Below are positions 1 through 9,122 of a DNA stretch of 64,000 nt, piece after piece. Within the stretch, counting starts at the first letter, position 1. The number at the start of each line of letters is the position of its first letter. The position numbers were made by a program, and so were the translations under genes. Below the pieces are notes generated by a model. That model ran no database searches. It was not told where the DNA came from and saw only the letters and a list, made by a program, of their open reading frames with translations. This stretch comes from Chryseobacterium sp. 3008163 (GTDB taxonomy: Bacteria; Bacteroidota; Bacteroidia; Flavobacteriales; Weeksellaceae), in the NCBI RefSeq assembly GCF_003669035.1, contig NZ_CP033070.1:2170001-2234000 (forward strand), read 5' to 3'.

Positions 1-1121
1 GGATTGGCTATGTTCGTGCTTTTTCAGAGGCAGCAATGGTCGGAGCTTTGGCAGATTGGTTTGCCGTAACCGCCTTATTCCGCCATCCCCTTGGGATTCC
101 GATTCCGCACACGAATCTTATTGAAAACAGTAAAGAGAAACTCGGTGATAATTTGGGAAGCTTTGTAGTGTCTAATTTCCTATCACCTCAGACGATTCGT
201 CCTTACATTCAAAAAATCAAAATATCCAACTTTGTTGGGGAATGGCTCACGAAAGAAAGAAATCAGGAAGCTTTAATTAAAAATCTTTCGGATATTATTT
301 TAGACATTCTTAATAAACTAGATGATTCTGAAGTCAGCCATTTTATCAGCAAGAAAGTCAGCGAAATGACCGATGATATTCAGCTAAACAAAATTTTAGG
401 CAACGGAATTATCTATCTTTTAGACAAAAATGACCATCAGAAAATTGTCACCAATCTTTCAAAACAAATCAAAGAATATTTAATAGAAAACGATGCAATG
501 ATTCAGGAAAGGGTAAAAAAAGGAAGTTATTCTTTTATCCCCTCATTTGTAGATAATAAAATTGCTGAGAAAATTGCGAGTGGGCTTTCGGATTTCTTCC
601 GTGAAGTAGAAGAAGATACGAATCACGAAATCAGAACTTTAATCACAAAAAAGATTTACGATTTTTCTATCGATTTAAAAGAAGACCCGAAATGGAATGA
701 TGAATTTAAGTCTATTAAAAATGACTTTCTAAAAACTGACAAGCTAGATGAATATTCAAATGACATCTGGCTTTCCATTAAAAAAACGTTGAGCACAGAA
801 TTGCAGGAAGAAGAATCTTCATTAAAAAAATACATTACAAAAAACCTCAACGAGTTTTCTCAAAATCTGAAAACCGACGAAAATCTTCAGAATAAAATTG
901 ACAATTGGGTACGAGTAACCGCCTACAAATACATTCTGAAAAACACCCATCAAGCCGGAAACCTCATCAGTTCAACTGTTGGAAACTGGCAAGGGAAAGA
1001 ATTGAGTGAAAAGCTTGAATTAGAGGTTGGTAAAGACTTACAATTTATCCGTGTGAACGGCACTTTGGTTGGTGGATTGGTGGGATTGATTATTTATACG
1101 ATTTCGCATTTTTTTCTTTAA
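1..1121 (+). CDS. DUF445 family membrane protein, 5' end cut by window
   Basis: The reading frame is open from base 3 (I-G-Y-V-R-A-F-S-E-A-A before the first visible Met at 36), so the true start lies upstream of the window. The segment GALADWFAVTALFRHPLG is the hallmark near the N-terminus of DUF445 (YjiN/YheB-like) proteins. A long charged helical middle follows, and a hydrophobic C-terminal helix (GGLVGLIIYTISHFF) ends the protein. Members are predicted inner-membrane proteins with no firmly assigned role. The gene is convergent with pyrD. Family assignment is confident, function is unknown. Confidence 0.9.
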   Translation, partial: IGYVRAFSEAAMVGALADWFAVTALFRHPLGIPIPHTNLIENSKEKLGDNLGSFVVSNFLSPQTIRPYIQKIKISNFVGEWLTKERNQEALIKNLSDIILDILNKLDDSEVSHFISKKVSEMTDDIQLNKILGNGIIYLLDKNDHQKIVTNLSKQIKEYLIENDAMIQERVKKGSYSFIPSFVDNKIAEKIASGLSDFFREVEEDTNHEIRTLITKKIYDFSIDLKEDPKWNDEFKSIKNDFLKTDKLDEYSNDIWLSIKKTLSTELQEEESSLKKYITKNLNEFSQNLKTDENLQNKIDNWVRVTAYKYILKNTHQAGNLISSTVGNWQGKELSEKLELEVGKDLQFIRVNGTLVGGLVGLIIYTISHFFL

Positions 1122-1141
1122 ATCTAAAATTTCAAGCATAA

Positions 1142-1170
1142 AAAAGCAAAGCCTTGATGACTTCGCTTTT
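1142..1170. terminator. Hairpin between convergent DUF445 and pyrD genes
   Basis: AAAAGCAAAG pairs with CTTCGCTTTT around a nine-base loop with one mismatch. It ends in a T run on the plus strand and an A run on the other side. Placed between two convergent stop codons, it is a plausible bidirectional intrinsic terminator. Confidence 0.5.
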
Positions 1171-1192
1171 CTGATATATTATAAATTATATT

Positions 1193-2230
1193 TTACCTCG
1201 CAATTCTTCCCGCTCTCGTCAAAAGTTCCTGATTGATATCGTTGATCAACTGTGGTCCTTCATAAATAAATCCTGTGTACAATTGAACTAAACTCGCTCC
1301 GGCATTCAGTTTTTCGATCGCATCTTTTGCAGAATGAATTCCGCCAACTCCGATAATTGGGAATGCTCTATTGCTTTTATCTGAAAGATATTTGATCATT
1401 TTCGTACTTCTTTCACGAATTGGTTTTCCGCTCAAACCTCCGTTTCCGATTTCTGCTAAAACTTCAGGTGAAGTTTTCAAACCTTCTCTGTTCACTGATG
1501 TATTTGAAACCACGATCCCGTCGATTTTTGTATCTGCAATGAGCTCAATAATTTCGTCAAGCTGTTGATTGTTCAAATCAGGAGCGATTTTCAGAAGAAT
1601 TGGTTTTTGAGTCGGCTTGGTCTGATTGATTTCCTTAACTGCTGTAATCAATTCCCTCAGATATTCCACATCTTCTAGTTTTGCGTGACTTCCCACGTTT
1701 GGACAGCTCACATTTAACACAAAATAATCGACGTAAGGATGAAGACCTTCGAAACAGTCGAGATAATCCTGTGTATAATTTTCCGGCGTTGTGTTGGTGT
1801 TTTTTCCGATGTTACCACCGATGATGATTTTTCCTTTGTTGCCTTTCAGCTTTTCAATCGCAGCCTCAAGTCCGTCATTGTTGAAACCCATTCTGTTGAT
1901 GATTCCGCCATCTTCAATCAAACGGAACAATCTTTTCTTAGGATTTCCAGCCTGCGCTTTTGGAGTTACCGTTCCGATCTCTACAAATCCGAATCCTAAA
2001 TCGCCTAATTCATTGAATAAAACCGCATTTTTATCGAAACCTGCTGCCAATCCAACCGGATTTTTAAATTTCAGTCCGAAAACTTCTCTTTCCAAACGTT
2101 TGTCTACAATAGGTTTTGGAAGGAATAATTTAGTGAGAAATCCGAAATTTTTAAGCATCGAAAAAGTAAAGTGGTGAACTTCCTCGGGATCAAATTTGAA
2201 AAGAATTGGACGAATGAGCGATTTGTACAT
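1193..2230 (-). CDS. pyrD: Dihydroorotate dehydrogenase (quinone), class 2
   Basis: This flavoenzyme oxidises dihydroorotate to orotate in pyrimidine synthesis and passes electrons to the quinone pool at the inner membrane. The 345-aa length and the N-terminal extension ([21 protein letters not shown]) fit class 2 enzymes. The FMN-barrel signatures are present: [61 protein letters not shown] and GVGGI. The loop holding the catalytic base reads N-V-S-C-P-N, a Cys where E. coli class 2 PyrD has Ser. The gene stands alone, convergent with the DUF445 gene. Confidence 0.96.
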   Translation of the reverse strand: MYKSLIRPILFKFDPEEVHHFTFSMLKNFGFLTKLFLPKPIVDKRLEREVFGLKFKNPVGLAAGFDKNAVLFNELGDLGFGFVEIGTVTPKAQAGNPKKRLFRLIEDGGIINRMGFNNDGLEAAIEKLKGNKGKIIIGGNIGKNTNTTPENYTQDYLDCFEGLHPYVDYFVLNVSCPNVGSHAKLEDVEYLRELITAVKEINQTKPTQKPILLKIAPDLNNQQLDEIIELIADTKIDGIVVSNTSVNREGLKTSPEVLAEIGNGGLSGKPIRERSTKMIKYLSDKSNRAFPIIGVGGIHSAKDAIEKLNAGASLVQLYTGFIYEGPQLINDINQELLTRAGRIAR

Positions 2231-2570
2231 TGAAAAAAAGTTTTACAAAAATAATCATTTTCAAATTAATGAATTCTTGATGTGTGATAATTTATTTAAA
2301 TGAGGATGATTGTTGCAATTAATTCTTAAACCACAAATTTCACGAATGAACAATTCAAAATCTGCTTAATTCTTTAAATCTGCGAAATCTTTTTAACGCA
2401 AAGTTTATATTCTAAATGTAGAATTTAAAGGAGCAAAGAATAATCGACAAGTCGATTTGATGAAGCTTGCGCGTAGCTTAGCGAAGCAAATTTATTTGCC
2501 TTTGCTCTCTAAAAATAAAACGTTTGCTTAATAAATCTTTGCATTTAAGAATAGGAATTCCATTCAATAA
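2231..2570. other. Intergenic region with degenerate repeat-like sequence
   Basis: This 340-base gap between pyrD and truC has no supportable gene. It contains runs such as CCACAAATTTCACGAATG, TTAACGCAAAGTTT and GGAGCAAAGAATAA, resembling the short dispersed intergenic repeats common in Chryseobacterium. A small imperfect hairpin lies around 2463-2486 (GCTTGCGC...GCGAAGC). The repeat interpretation comes from memory of the genus and needs a genome-wide self-comparison. Confidence 0.35.
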
Positions 2571-3266
2571 TTAACTATACAAACTCAAATCAAGTTTTAA
2601 AATTCCCCCTACTCTTTTGAATTCATCATCTATTGTAGCATTTACGGTAATTCTTTCGTTAGAAATCGGATGATTAAAAATTAATTGATGAGCGTGAAGC
2701 GTCATCTTAGTAATGCCAAAAGTTTCAAGCCATAACTTGTTTTGTTTATTGCAACCGTGTTTGCGACAGCCCAAAATCGGATGCAAAATATGTTTAAAAT
2801 GTTTTCTCAACTGATGAAATCTTCCCGTTTCAGGAATCGCTTCTACTAAACAATATCTCGAAGTCTGATGCTTTAAAAAAGGTAAATCTATTTCCGAAGT
2901 CTGCAAACGACGATAATAGGTAATGGCATTTTGCTTGACTTCATTTTCATTAATTAAATCATAATCGATGGTTTCTTCTTCTTTTGCCCAGCCACGAAGA
3001 ATTGCGATGTATTTCTTTTCGACTTCCCGTGAGGCAAACTGGTCGCTCATGATTCTCAAAGTCTCTTTATCTAAAGTAAACAACAAAACACCAGAAGTTT
3101 TTCGGTCTAAACGATGCACAGGAAAAACTTTTTGCCCAATTTGGTTTCTTAATTCCTGAATAGCGTAAGTATCGGCTTCTCCCGAATAAAAAGATTTATG
3201 AACCAATAATCCGCTGGGTTTGTTGATGGCAATAAGATGTTCGTCACGATAAAGAATTTCTAACAT
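2571..3266 (-). CDS. truC: RluA-family tRNA pseudouridine synthase, TruC-like
   Basis: Pseudouridine synthases isomerise uridine in RNA; TruC acts at position 65 of certain tRNAs. The catalytic motif HRLDRKTSGVLL is present with the essential Asp. The start MLEILYRDEHLIAINKPSGLLVH and the later GRFHQLRKHFKHILHPILG and MTLHAHQL segments match E. coli TruC closely in order and length (231 aa). It lacks an N-terminal S4 domain, as TruC does. It is a single gene, divergent from the small membrane protein at 3486. TruC is favoured over RluA/RluC by overall resemblance. Confidence 0.88.
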   Translation of the reverse strand: MLEILYRDEHLIAINKPSGLLVHKSFYSGEADTYAIQELRNQIGQKVFPVHRLDRKTSGVLLFTLDKETLRIMSDQFASREVEKKYIAILRGWAKEEETIDYDLINENEVKQNAITYYRRLQTSEIDLPFLKHQTSRYCLVEAIPETGRFHQLRKHFKHILHPILGCRKHGCNKQNKLWLETFGITKMTLHAHQLIFNHPISNERITVNATIDDEFKRVGGILKLDLSLYS

Positions 3267-3325
3267 GGGACAAAAGTAGAAATTTTCGACTGATTTAGCC
3301 CTGATTGAACGGCATGTTTGAGTTC

Positions 3326-3378
3326 ATTTTATGAGTTTCGGGGCAGCGGCGGAGCCGCTGCCCCGAAACTCATAAAAT
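3326..3378. repeat. Perfect 25-bp inverted repeat with 3-base loop
   Basis: Bases 3326-3350 are the exact reverse complement of 3354-3378, separated by GGA. The GC-rich core (GGGGCAGCGGC / GCCGCTGCCCC) stands out from the AT-rich surroundings. It lies between divergent genes, so it does not end either neighbour. It could be a REP-like dispersed palindrome or a transcription barrier. Confidence 0.9.
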
Positions 3379-3485
3379 AGCGAGTAGAGAAAGCAGGTTC
3401 CCGGCTCCTGAAAAACTTCTTACTTAGTTTCTAATAAAACCTTCATCAAATTTCTTTACATTCGTAAAAAGGAAGTTTAAAAATT

Positions 3486-3686
3486 ATGATAGACTATTTT
3501 AGCTTTTTCAAATCACTGATAATCATCTCTATCATTGCAGGTGCCCTCGCCTTAGCCGCTACAGATCCTAAAAAACACAGAACAATAAGAATATTATTAT
3601 TGATTACTGCAGGTATTTTATTGATTGCCGGTTTGGGCGGATACTTTTTAATGTCTATATCCAATGTAGGTTCTTACCGATATTAA
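3486..3686 (+). CDS. Small two-helix membrane protein, unknown function
   Basis: The 66-aa product has two hydrophobic segments, roughly residues 8-25 and 34-56, joined by a short basic loop (DPKKHRTIR). It has no recognisable domain. The ATG follows an A-rich leader typical of this genome, and the stop lies 51 bases before the glyS start, so the two may be cotranscribed. Function unknown. Confidence 0.65.
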   Translation: MIDYFSFFKSLIIISIIAGALALAATDPKKHRTIRILLLITAGILLIAGLGGYFLMSISNVGSYRY

Positions 3687-3736
3687 TATTTTCCCGATAA
3701 AAAACATTATTTTTGCACTTCAGACGTAAAAAAATT

Positions 3737-5278
3737 ATGGCAAAGCAAGAAGATGTTTTCAAGAAAGTGATTTCTCACGCTAAAGAATATGGTTTTATTT
3801 TCCCTTCTAGTGAGATCTATGACGGTTTATCCGCTGTTTATGACTATGGACAGAATGGTGCAGAACTGAAAAACAATATCAAACAATACTGGTGGAAAGC
3901 GATGGTACAGCTGAACGAAAATATTGTGGGTATTGATTCGGCGATTCTGATGCACCCTACAACTTGGAAAGCTTCGGGCCACGTTGATGCATTCAACGAT
4001 CCTTTGATTGACAATAAAGATTCTAAAAAACGTTTCAGAGCAGATGTTTTGGTAGAAGATTACTGTGCGAAAATCGAGGATAAAGAAAATAAAGAGATTG
4101 AAAAGGCTGCCAAAAGATTTGGTGAATCTTTCGATAAAGCTCAGTTTGAAGCGACGAATCCTAAAATTTTAGAATACAGAGCAAAAAGGGCAGAAATTCT
4201 TTCGAGATTGGCAAAGTCTTTAGAAAATGAAGATTTGGCTGATGTAAAAGCATTAATTGAAGAATTAGAGATTGCAGATCCCGATACAGGTTCAAGAAAC
4301 TGGACGGAAGTAAGACAATTCAACTTGATGTTCGGAACTAAATTAGGGGCTTCTGCAGATTCTGCGATGGATCTTTATTTAAGACCGGAAACCGCCCAAG
4401 GTATTTTCGTGAATTTCTTAAACGTACAGAAAACTTCTCGTCACAGACTTCCGTTTGGTATTGCTCAGATTGGTAAGGCGTTTAGAAATGAGATTGTTGC
4501 AAGACAGTTTATTTTCAGAATGCGTGAATTTGAACAAATGGAAATGCAGTTTTTCGTGGCTCCTGGAACTGAACTTGAATTCTATGAGCAATGGAAAACA
4601 AAACGTCTGAACTGGCACTTAGCTCTTGGTTTAGGAAATGAGAATTACAGATTCCATGATCATGAGAAATTAGCACATTATGCAAATGCTGCGGCGGATA
4701 TTGAATTTAATTTCCCGTTTGGATTTAAAGAATTGGAAGGTATTCACTCAAGAACCGATTTCGATTTGAAGGCGCATGAGAAATTCTCTGGCAGAAAATT
4801 ACAGTTTTTTGATCCTGAAAGAAATGAAAACTACGTTCCTTATGTGGTAGAAACTTCGGTTGGTTTAGATCGTTTATTCCTTTCCATTTTCTCTCATTGC
4901 CTGAAAGACGAAGTTTTGGAAGATGGTTCGGAAAGAACAGTTTTATCGCTTCCGCCAGCTTTGGCTCCTGTAAAAGCAGCGATTCTTCCATTAATGAAGA
5001 AAGATGGTTTGGCAGAATATGCTGAAAATATATTTAATGATTTAAAATATGATTTCAACTTATTCTACGAAGAAAAAGATGCCATCGGAAAGCGCTACAG
5101 AAGACAGGATGCGATTGGAACACCTTACTGTATTACGATTGATCACGATTCTTTAACAGACCACACGGTGACCATCAGAGACAGAGACACGATGCAGCAG
5201 GAAAGAGTTCCGGTTTCTGAACTGAGACGAATTATTGATGAGAAAACAAACTTCAGAAATTTACTTTCTAAAATATAA
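3737..5278 (+). CDS. glyS: Glycyl-tRNA synthetase, homodimeric class II type
   Basis: The enzyme charges tRNA-Gly with glycine. It is the single-chain archaeal/eukaryal-like form found in many Bacteroidota, not the alpha2-beta2 form. Class II features are clear: FPSSEIYDGLSAVYDYG at the start, MHPTTWKASGHV, YLRPETAQGIFVNF, RLPFGIAQIGKAFRNEI (motif 2), and VVETSVGLDRLFLSIF with the C-terminal anticodon-binding domain (KRYRRQDAIGTPYC). The ATG at 3737 is chosen because it starts the conserved MAKQEDVFKKVI segment; the upstream in-frame stretch (MHFRRKKI) falls in the leader. Length is 513 aa. A strong terminator follows. Confidence 0.96.
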   Translation: MAKQEDVFKKVISHAKEYGFIFPSSEIYDGLSAVYDYGQNGAELKNNIKQYWWKAMVQLNENIVGIDSAILMHPTTWKASGHVDAFNDPLIDNKDSKKRFRADVLVEDYCAKIEDKENKEIEKAAKRFGESFDKAQFEATNPKILEYRAKRAEILSRLAKSLENEDLADVKALIEELEIADPDTGSRNWTEVRQFNLMFGTKLGASADSAMDLYLRPETAQGIFVNFLNVQKTSRHRLPFGIAQIGKAFRNEIVARQFIFRMREFEQMEMQFFVAPGTELEFYEQWKTKRLNWHLALGLGNENYRFHDHEKLAHYANAAADIEFNFPFGFKELEGIHSRTDFDLKAHEKFSGRKLQFFDPERNENYVPYVVETSVGLDRLFLSIFSHCLKDEVLEDGSERTVLSLPPALAPVKAAILPLMKKDGLAEYAENIFNDLKYDFNLFYEEKDAIGKRYRRQDAIGTPYCITIDHDSLTDHTVTIRDRDTMQQERVPVSELRRIIDEKTNFRNLLSKI

Positions 5279-5282
5279 TTAC

Positions 5283-5311
5283 AAAGCCCTGATTTTTTCA
5301 GGGCTTTTTTT
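5283..5311 (+). terminator. Intrinsic terminator after glyS
   Basis: AAAGCCCTGA pairs perfectly with TCAGGGCTTT around a short T loop and runs into seven T residues, directly after the glyS stop. Confidence 0.9.
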
Positions 5312-5359
5312 GATGCTTGGTTTTAAAAATATTCTAAATTTGTTTAAGACCAAATTCTT

Positions 5360-6493
5360 ATGATTATTCTTTTTTATATTACTCTATTTCTGGTAACGAT
5401 AGTGATTTTATTCTATATTTTCGGCTATGCTTACCTCTTCAACGGAATTTCTAAAACCTATCTTCGTGGGAAATCAAGTGCAAACATTGATGACGGGAAA
5501 TTTTTTACCAAAAATATTATTCACACAACGAATCCTATCATTTGGGATGACCATCCTGATTACAATAAAAAAGAATTACCTAAAAATATAGTTGGCGACT
5601 TAATCCATTCAAATACTGCATCATTTTTGGTCATAAAAGACGGAAAATTATTGCACGAACAATATTGGAACGGCTATAATGAACTTTCGAAAACCAATTC
5701 CTTTTCTATGGCAAAAGCCGTTACCGTAATGCTTTATGGCAAGGCTTTGGAAGAAGGAAAAATTAAAAATATAGATCAGAATTTCTCTGAGTTTTATGAT
5801 GAATTTAAATTGAAACCTTTCGGTAAAGATTTAAATTTAAAACATCTTGCCCAAATGGAATCTGGCTTAATTTGGGATGAAAATTATAAAAATCCTTTTC
5901 TGCCGAATGCCAGAGCGTATTATGGAAGAAGTCTCATCAAAGCTACATTTTCAAGAAAATTTAAAGAAAAACCAGGCGAAAGATTTGAATATCAAAGCGG
6001 TTCTACACAACTTCTAGGGTTTGCAATAAAAAAAGCAATCAATCAGTCTCTGTCAAGTTATTTATCTGAGAAATTCTGGATTCCTTTGGGAATGGAACAG
6101 AATGCCGACTGGAGTGTTGATGAAAGTGGAATGGAAAAAACATACTGCTGTATTCATTCCAATTCAAGGGATTTTGCAAAACTCGGACAGCTGTTTATCA
6201 ATGACGGAAAGGTGGGTGATGAACAGATTTTAAATTTAGATTTCATTGAACAAATGAGAAAGCCAACCGAAAAATCTGATGAAATTTACGGAATGGGCTT
6301 TTGGATTAATAACGACAATCCTATCAAGCATTATTATTTCCTTGGACTTCAGGGACAATACATTATTATGATTCCGGAACACAAAATGGTCATCGTGAGA
6401 ACGGGAAGTTATAATAATTTGCCCAAAACTGACAGAGGAAGACCCGATCAAGTGAAGTTTTTGGTGAATGAAACGGTAAAGCATTTTGCTTAA
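5360..6493 (+). CDS. Membrane-anchored serine hydrolase, class C beta-lactamase family
   Basis: A 377-aa protein with one N-terminal transmembrane helix (residues 3-25) and a beta-lactamase/PBP-like hydrolase domain facing the periplasm. The catalytic SxxK is S-M-A-K (Ser116, Lys119) and the second motif is Y-Q-S (Tyr211 to Ser213). Members include esterases, D-amino-acid peptidases and 6-aminohexanoate-dimer hydrolases. The substrate cannot be read from sequence, and a true AmpC role is not implied. It is preceded by the glyS terminator, so it has its own promoter. Confidence 0.88.
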   Translation: MIILFYITLFLVTIVILFYIFGYAYLFNGISKTYLRGKSSANIDDGKFFTKNIIHTTNPIIWDDHPDYNKKELPKNIVGDLIHSNTASFLVIKDGKLLHEQYWNGYNELSKTNSFSMAKAVTVMLYGKALEEGKIKNIDQNFSEFYDEFKLKPFGKDLNLKHLAQMESGLIWDENYKNPFLPNARAYYGRSLIKATFSRKFKEKPGERFEYQSGSTQLLGFAIKKAINQSLSSYLSEKFWIPLGMEQNADWSVDESGMEKTYCCIHSNSRDFAKLGQLFINDGKVGDEQILNLDFIEQMRKPTEKSDEIYGMGFWINNDNPIKHYYFLGLQGQYIIMIPEHKMVIVRTGSYNNLPKTDRGRPDQVKFLVNETVKHFA

Positions 6494-6653
6494 AGGTTGA
6501 GGCTAAGATTGAGGTTGAAAATATTTTTTAACTATTAAGATCAATTAAGTTGTTAAGATAAAATTAAGGAAATGTCTAAAGATTTTATTTACTTCAATAC
6601 TAACTCAGATTTCTTAAAACTAAATCTTTAAAATGTTATTTTTAAATTGAATT

Positions 6654-7268
6654 ATGGAAAAATATAATCCTTTGGTAGATGAATATATTGAGAAATCTCA
6701 AGATTTTGCAAAACCGATTCTACATTATATTCGTGAGATTGTGCATGAGTTTTGTCCTGATGCAAATGAAACTATCAAATGGAAATTTCCGACGTTTATG
6801 TACAAAGGAAAAATTCTTTGTTCGATGGTTTCGTTTAAACAATATTGCAGCATGGGATTTTGGCTGCATGATGAAATGCAGACGATAAAAAACCTAGAGA
6901 CTGACGTTGAAAAAACGAATATGTTCAGTCTCGGCAAGATTACCAAACCCGAAGATCTTCCCTCAAAACCTCAGCTTAAGAAGATTATTTTCGAAGCCAT
7001 GGAACTGACGGATATGGGCGTGAAACTTAAAAAGGCAGTGTCTTCAAAGATAGAAATTGAAGTTCCAGAATATTTTAAAAATGCTTTAAACCAAAATAAA
7101 AAAGCTTTGGAAGTTTTTGAAAAAGCTTCTCCATCATTTAGAAAAGAATATATTAACTGGATTGTTGACGCCAAAACAGAAACTACAAGAAATAAAAGGA
7201 TAGAACAAGCTTTAGAGTGGATTGCCGAAGGAAAAGGAAGAAATTGGAAATATGAAAAGAAGAAATAA
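6654..7268 (+). CDS. DUF1801/YdeI-like protein
   Basis: The 204-aa product has an N-terminal DUF1801 domain (Y..I..I.....P.A.ETIKWKFPTFMYKG, then a GFWLHD segment) and a C-terminal YdeI/OmpD-associated helix region (FRKEYINWIVDAKTETTRNKRI...A...GKGRNWKY). These proteins are soluble and poorly characterised. The ATG follows an AT-rich leader. It is monocistronic, converging with umuC. Family call is confident, function unknown. Confidence 0.85.
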   Translation: MEKYNPLVDEYIEKSQDFAKPILHYIREIVHEFCPDANETIKWKFPTFMYKGKILCSMVSFKQYCSMGFWLHDEMQTIKNLETDVEKTNMFSLGKITKPEDLPSKPQLKKIIFEAMELTDMGVKLKKAVSSKIEIEVPEYFKNALNQNKKALEVFEKASPSFRKEYINWIVDAKTETTRNKRIEQALEWIAEGKGRNWKYEKKK

Positions 7269-7341
7269 ATTTGCTTGAAGTTGGATGATGGAAGCTGGAT
7301 GTTTACAAGATTGAAGACAATTTTAATTGTAAACTAAATTC

Positions 7342-8616
7342 TTAGTGGAATCTGAAATTTGCCTCAGGAAGCGTATTGTTTTTTAGAAAAGCTTCGTATT
7401 CCGGTGATATTTGTGCACGTCCCCAAGTATTTTTTCCGCTCATGCTTCCCAAACGTACTTTATCTTTTCCGTATTTTTTATTCATCGCATCCATCGCTTT
7501 CATCACAGGCAAATGCTGATTTTGCGTGTCTTCTTCAAACAAATTAATCAATCTTTGATCTTCAGGCACAAAATCATTGACGATAACTCCTGCTTTTTTA
7601 TAATGAAATCCTTCCTCAAAAATAGATTCAAATAATTCATTCACTACTCTACCAATAAGAATTGATGAGTTTGTGGGATTGGGCAGAATTTGAGTTCTTG
7701 CATTTCTATATTCCGGTAAATCTTTTCTAAAACGGTTGGTCTGTACAAAAACCGTGACCATTTTGCAGCAGGTATTTTGTTTTCTCAGCCTTTCTGAGCA
7801 ATACATTCCGAAGGTTTCCACACGCTCTTTTACCTCATCTTTCTTTGTTAACATTTGCATGAAACTTCTTGTAACGGCAATCGATTTTTTAGGGGAAGGA
7901 ACATCTAATTCCAACTGACGGATTCCTTTCAGTTCATTAATCATTCTTACACCATGAATTCCCATAACTTTTCGAACCCACATCTCAGGTTTTTGAAGTA
8001 AATCCCAAGCTTTATAAACGCCATTGTCATTCATTTTAGCGCTAAGTCTTCGACCGATTCCCCAAACATCGCCGATGTCGAGCCATTTTAAAGCTTTTTC
8101 AATTTTTTCGGGGGTATCTAAAATATAAACACCTTCATTAAATTTCTCTGGAAAATCTTTTACAATTCTGTTGGCAACTTTACATAAGGTTTTCGTGGGT
8201 GCAATGCCGATGCTTACAGGGATATTGACTTCATTTTTAATTCTCTCACGAATTTCAAGACAATAATCATAAACACTGATATATTTAAAGCCTGTGAGAT
8301 TTAAAAATAACTCATCAATGCTGTAAGTTTCGTATTCTAAAACGTAAGAACTAGCAAGTTGAATCACCTGTTGGCTTTTGAAATTATACAATTCAAATTT
8401 TGCGGAGAAGCTTTTTACATCATGTTTTTTAAAAAGCTCTTTATACTTAAATGCGGGAGCTGCCATGGGGATTCCTAAATCTTTCGCTTCTTTACTTCGA
8501 GACACAACACATCCGTCGTTGTTGGAAAGTACAACAACAGGCTTGTTTTCTAACTCCGGATCGAGCGTTCTCTCACACGAAACAAAGAAATTATTGCAAT
8601 CTACTAAAGCGTACAT
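7342..8616 (-). CDS. umuC: Translesion DNA polymerase V catalytic subunit UmuC
   Basis: A 424-aa Y-family DNA polymerase for SOS translesion synthesis. The metal-binding segments are present: MYALVDCNNFFVSCE at the start and S-I-D-E-L-F in the palm. The UmuC-specific SNNDGCVVSRS.EAK..GI segment follows, with helix-hairpin-helix residues (W.LDIGDVWGIGRRL) and a C-terminal DUF4113-like tail (GKDKVRLGSM). No umuD lies next to it, so a UmuD partner must be elsewhere. A dyad shared with the 28-57 kb island lies about 120 bases upstream with a near-consensus -7 box on this strand, suggesting common control. Confidence 0.96.
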   Translation of the reverse strand: MYALVDCNNFFVSCERTLDPELENKPVVVLSNNDGCVVSRSKEAKDLGIPMAAPAFKYKELFKKHDVKSFSAKFELYNFKSQQVIQLASSYVLEYETYSIDELFLNLTGFKYISVYDYCLEIRERIKNEVNIPVSIGIAPTKTLCKVANRIVKDFPEKFNEGVYILDTPEKIEKALKWLDIGDVWGIGRRLSAKMNDNGVYKAWDLLQKPEMWVRKVMGIHGVRMINELKGIRQLELDVPSPKKSIAVTRSFMQMLTKKDEVKERVETFGMYCSERLRKQNTCCKMVTVFVQTNRFRKDLPEYRNARTQILPNPTNSSILIGRVVNELFESIFEEGFHYKKAGVIVNDFVPEDQRLINLFEEDTQNQHLPVMKAMDAMNKKYGKDKVRLGSMSGKNTWGRAQISPEYEAFLKNNTLPEANFRFH

Positions 8617-8624
8617 GATATTAA

Positions 8625-8709
8625 AAATGACTATTTGCTATACAAAATTAAAACTTTTAGAGTATAATATTATGTTTAATTAAAACTTTAACGTTATAAA
8701 TAGTCATTT
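8625..8709. repeat. Separated 12-bp inverted repeat in the umuC leader
   Basis: AAATGACTATTT (8625-8636) and AAATAGTCATTT (8698-8709) are exact reverse complements 61 bases apart, immediately upstream of umuC. Between them TTAAAACTTT occurs twice. They lie in the presumed transcribed leader and could form a long-range stem or be paired protein sites. Confidence 0.6.
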
Positions 8710-8718
8710 GATTTTCAA

Positions 8719-8752
8719 CAAATTAAATATTTTAATACGTCACGTTTTGTCG
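8719..8752 (-). promoter_or_regulatory. Putative umuC promoter with island-type dyad operator
   Basis: On the minus strand the dyad CGACAAAACGTGACG (8752 to 8738) is followed after 11 bases by TTAATTTG (8726 to 8719), a 7/8 match to TAnnTTTG. Dyad-to-box register is identical to the promoters at 28398, 28981, 30149, 32332, 54620, 54848 and 56824. The plus-strand direction has only TATACCCT at that position, so umuC is the likely target. The untranslated leader would be about 95 bases. Confidence 0.65.
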
Positions 8753-9122
8753 CCAATAGCTCTTATACCCTCAATCATTGAAATCTAATATATAAGAGAT
8801 TTTGAAAATAAAAAAATATAAGTTCAAAAAATTATACAAGAAAACATTTAGCATCTGAAACCGAATGAGAGTTAAATTTTCGTAACATTAAAATGACACT
8901 ACTGCTTAGAAATGATTTAAAATTAAAATTAGCCGGAAGGTTGTAAAGTGTCATTAATAAATCCCAATCGCATTTTTGAGAGAAACTGAGTGGCATTAAA
9001 ACGCATCAATTGAACAATTATAGTTCTTTATCACACCGAATATTTTTAATCGTTCGTTTATAAATTAACAATTTTTACGTAATTTCGCAAGCGATTGAAA
9101 AAACATCTAAAAACTAAAAACC
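8753..9122. other. Intergenic region upstream of the T9SS adhesin
   Basis: About 370 AT-rich bases with no supportable ORF. AATGACACT near 8892 and AGTGTCATT near 8948 form a separated inverted repeat. Nothing else is recognisable. Confidence 0.4.
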
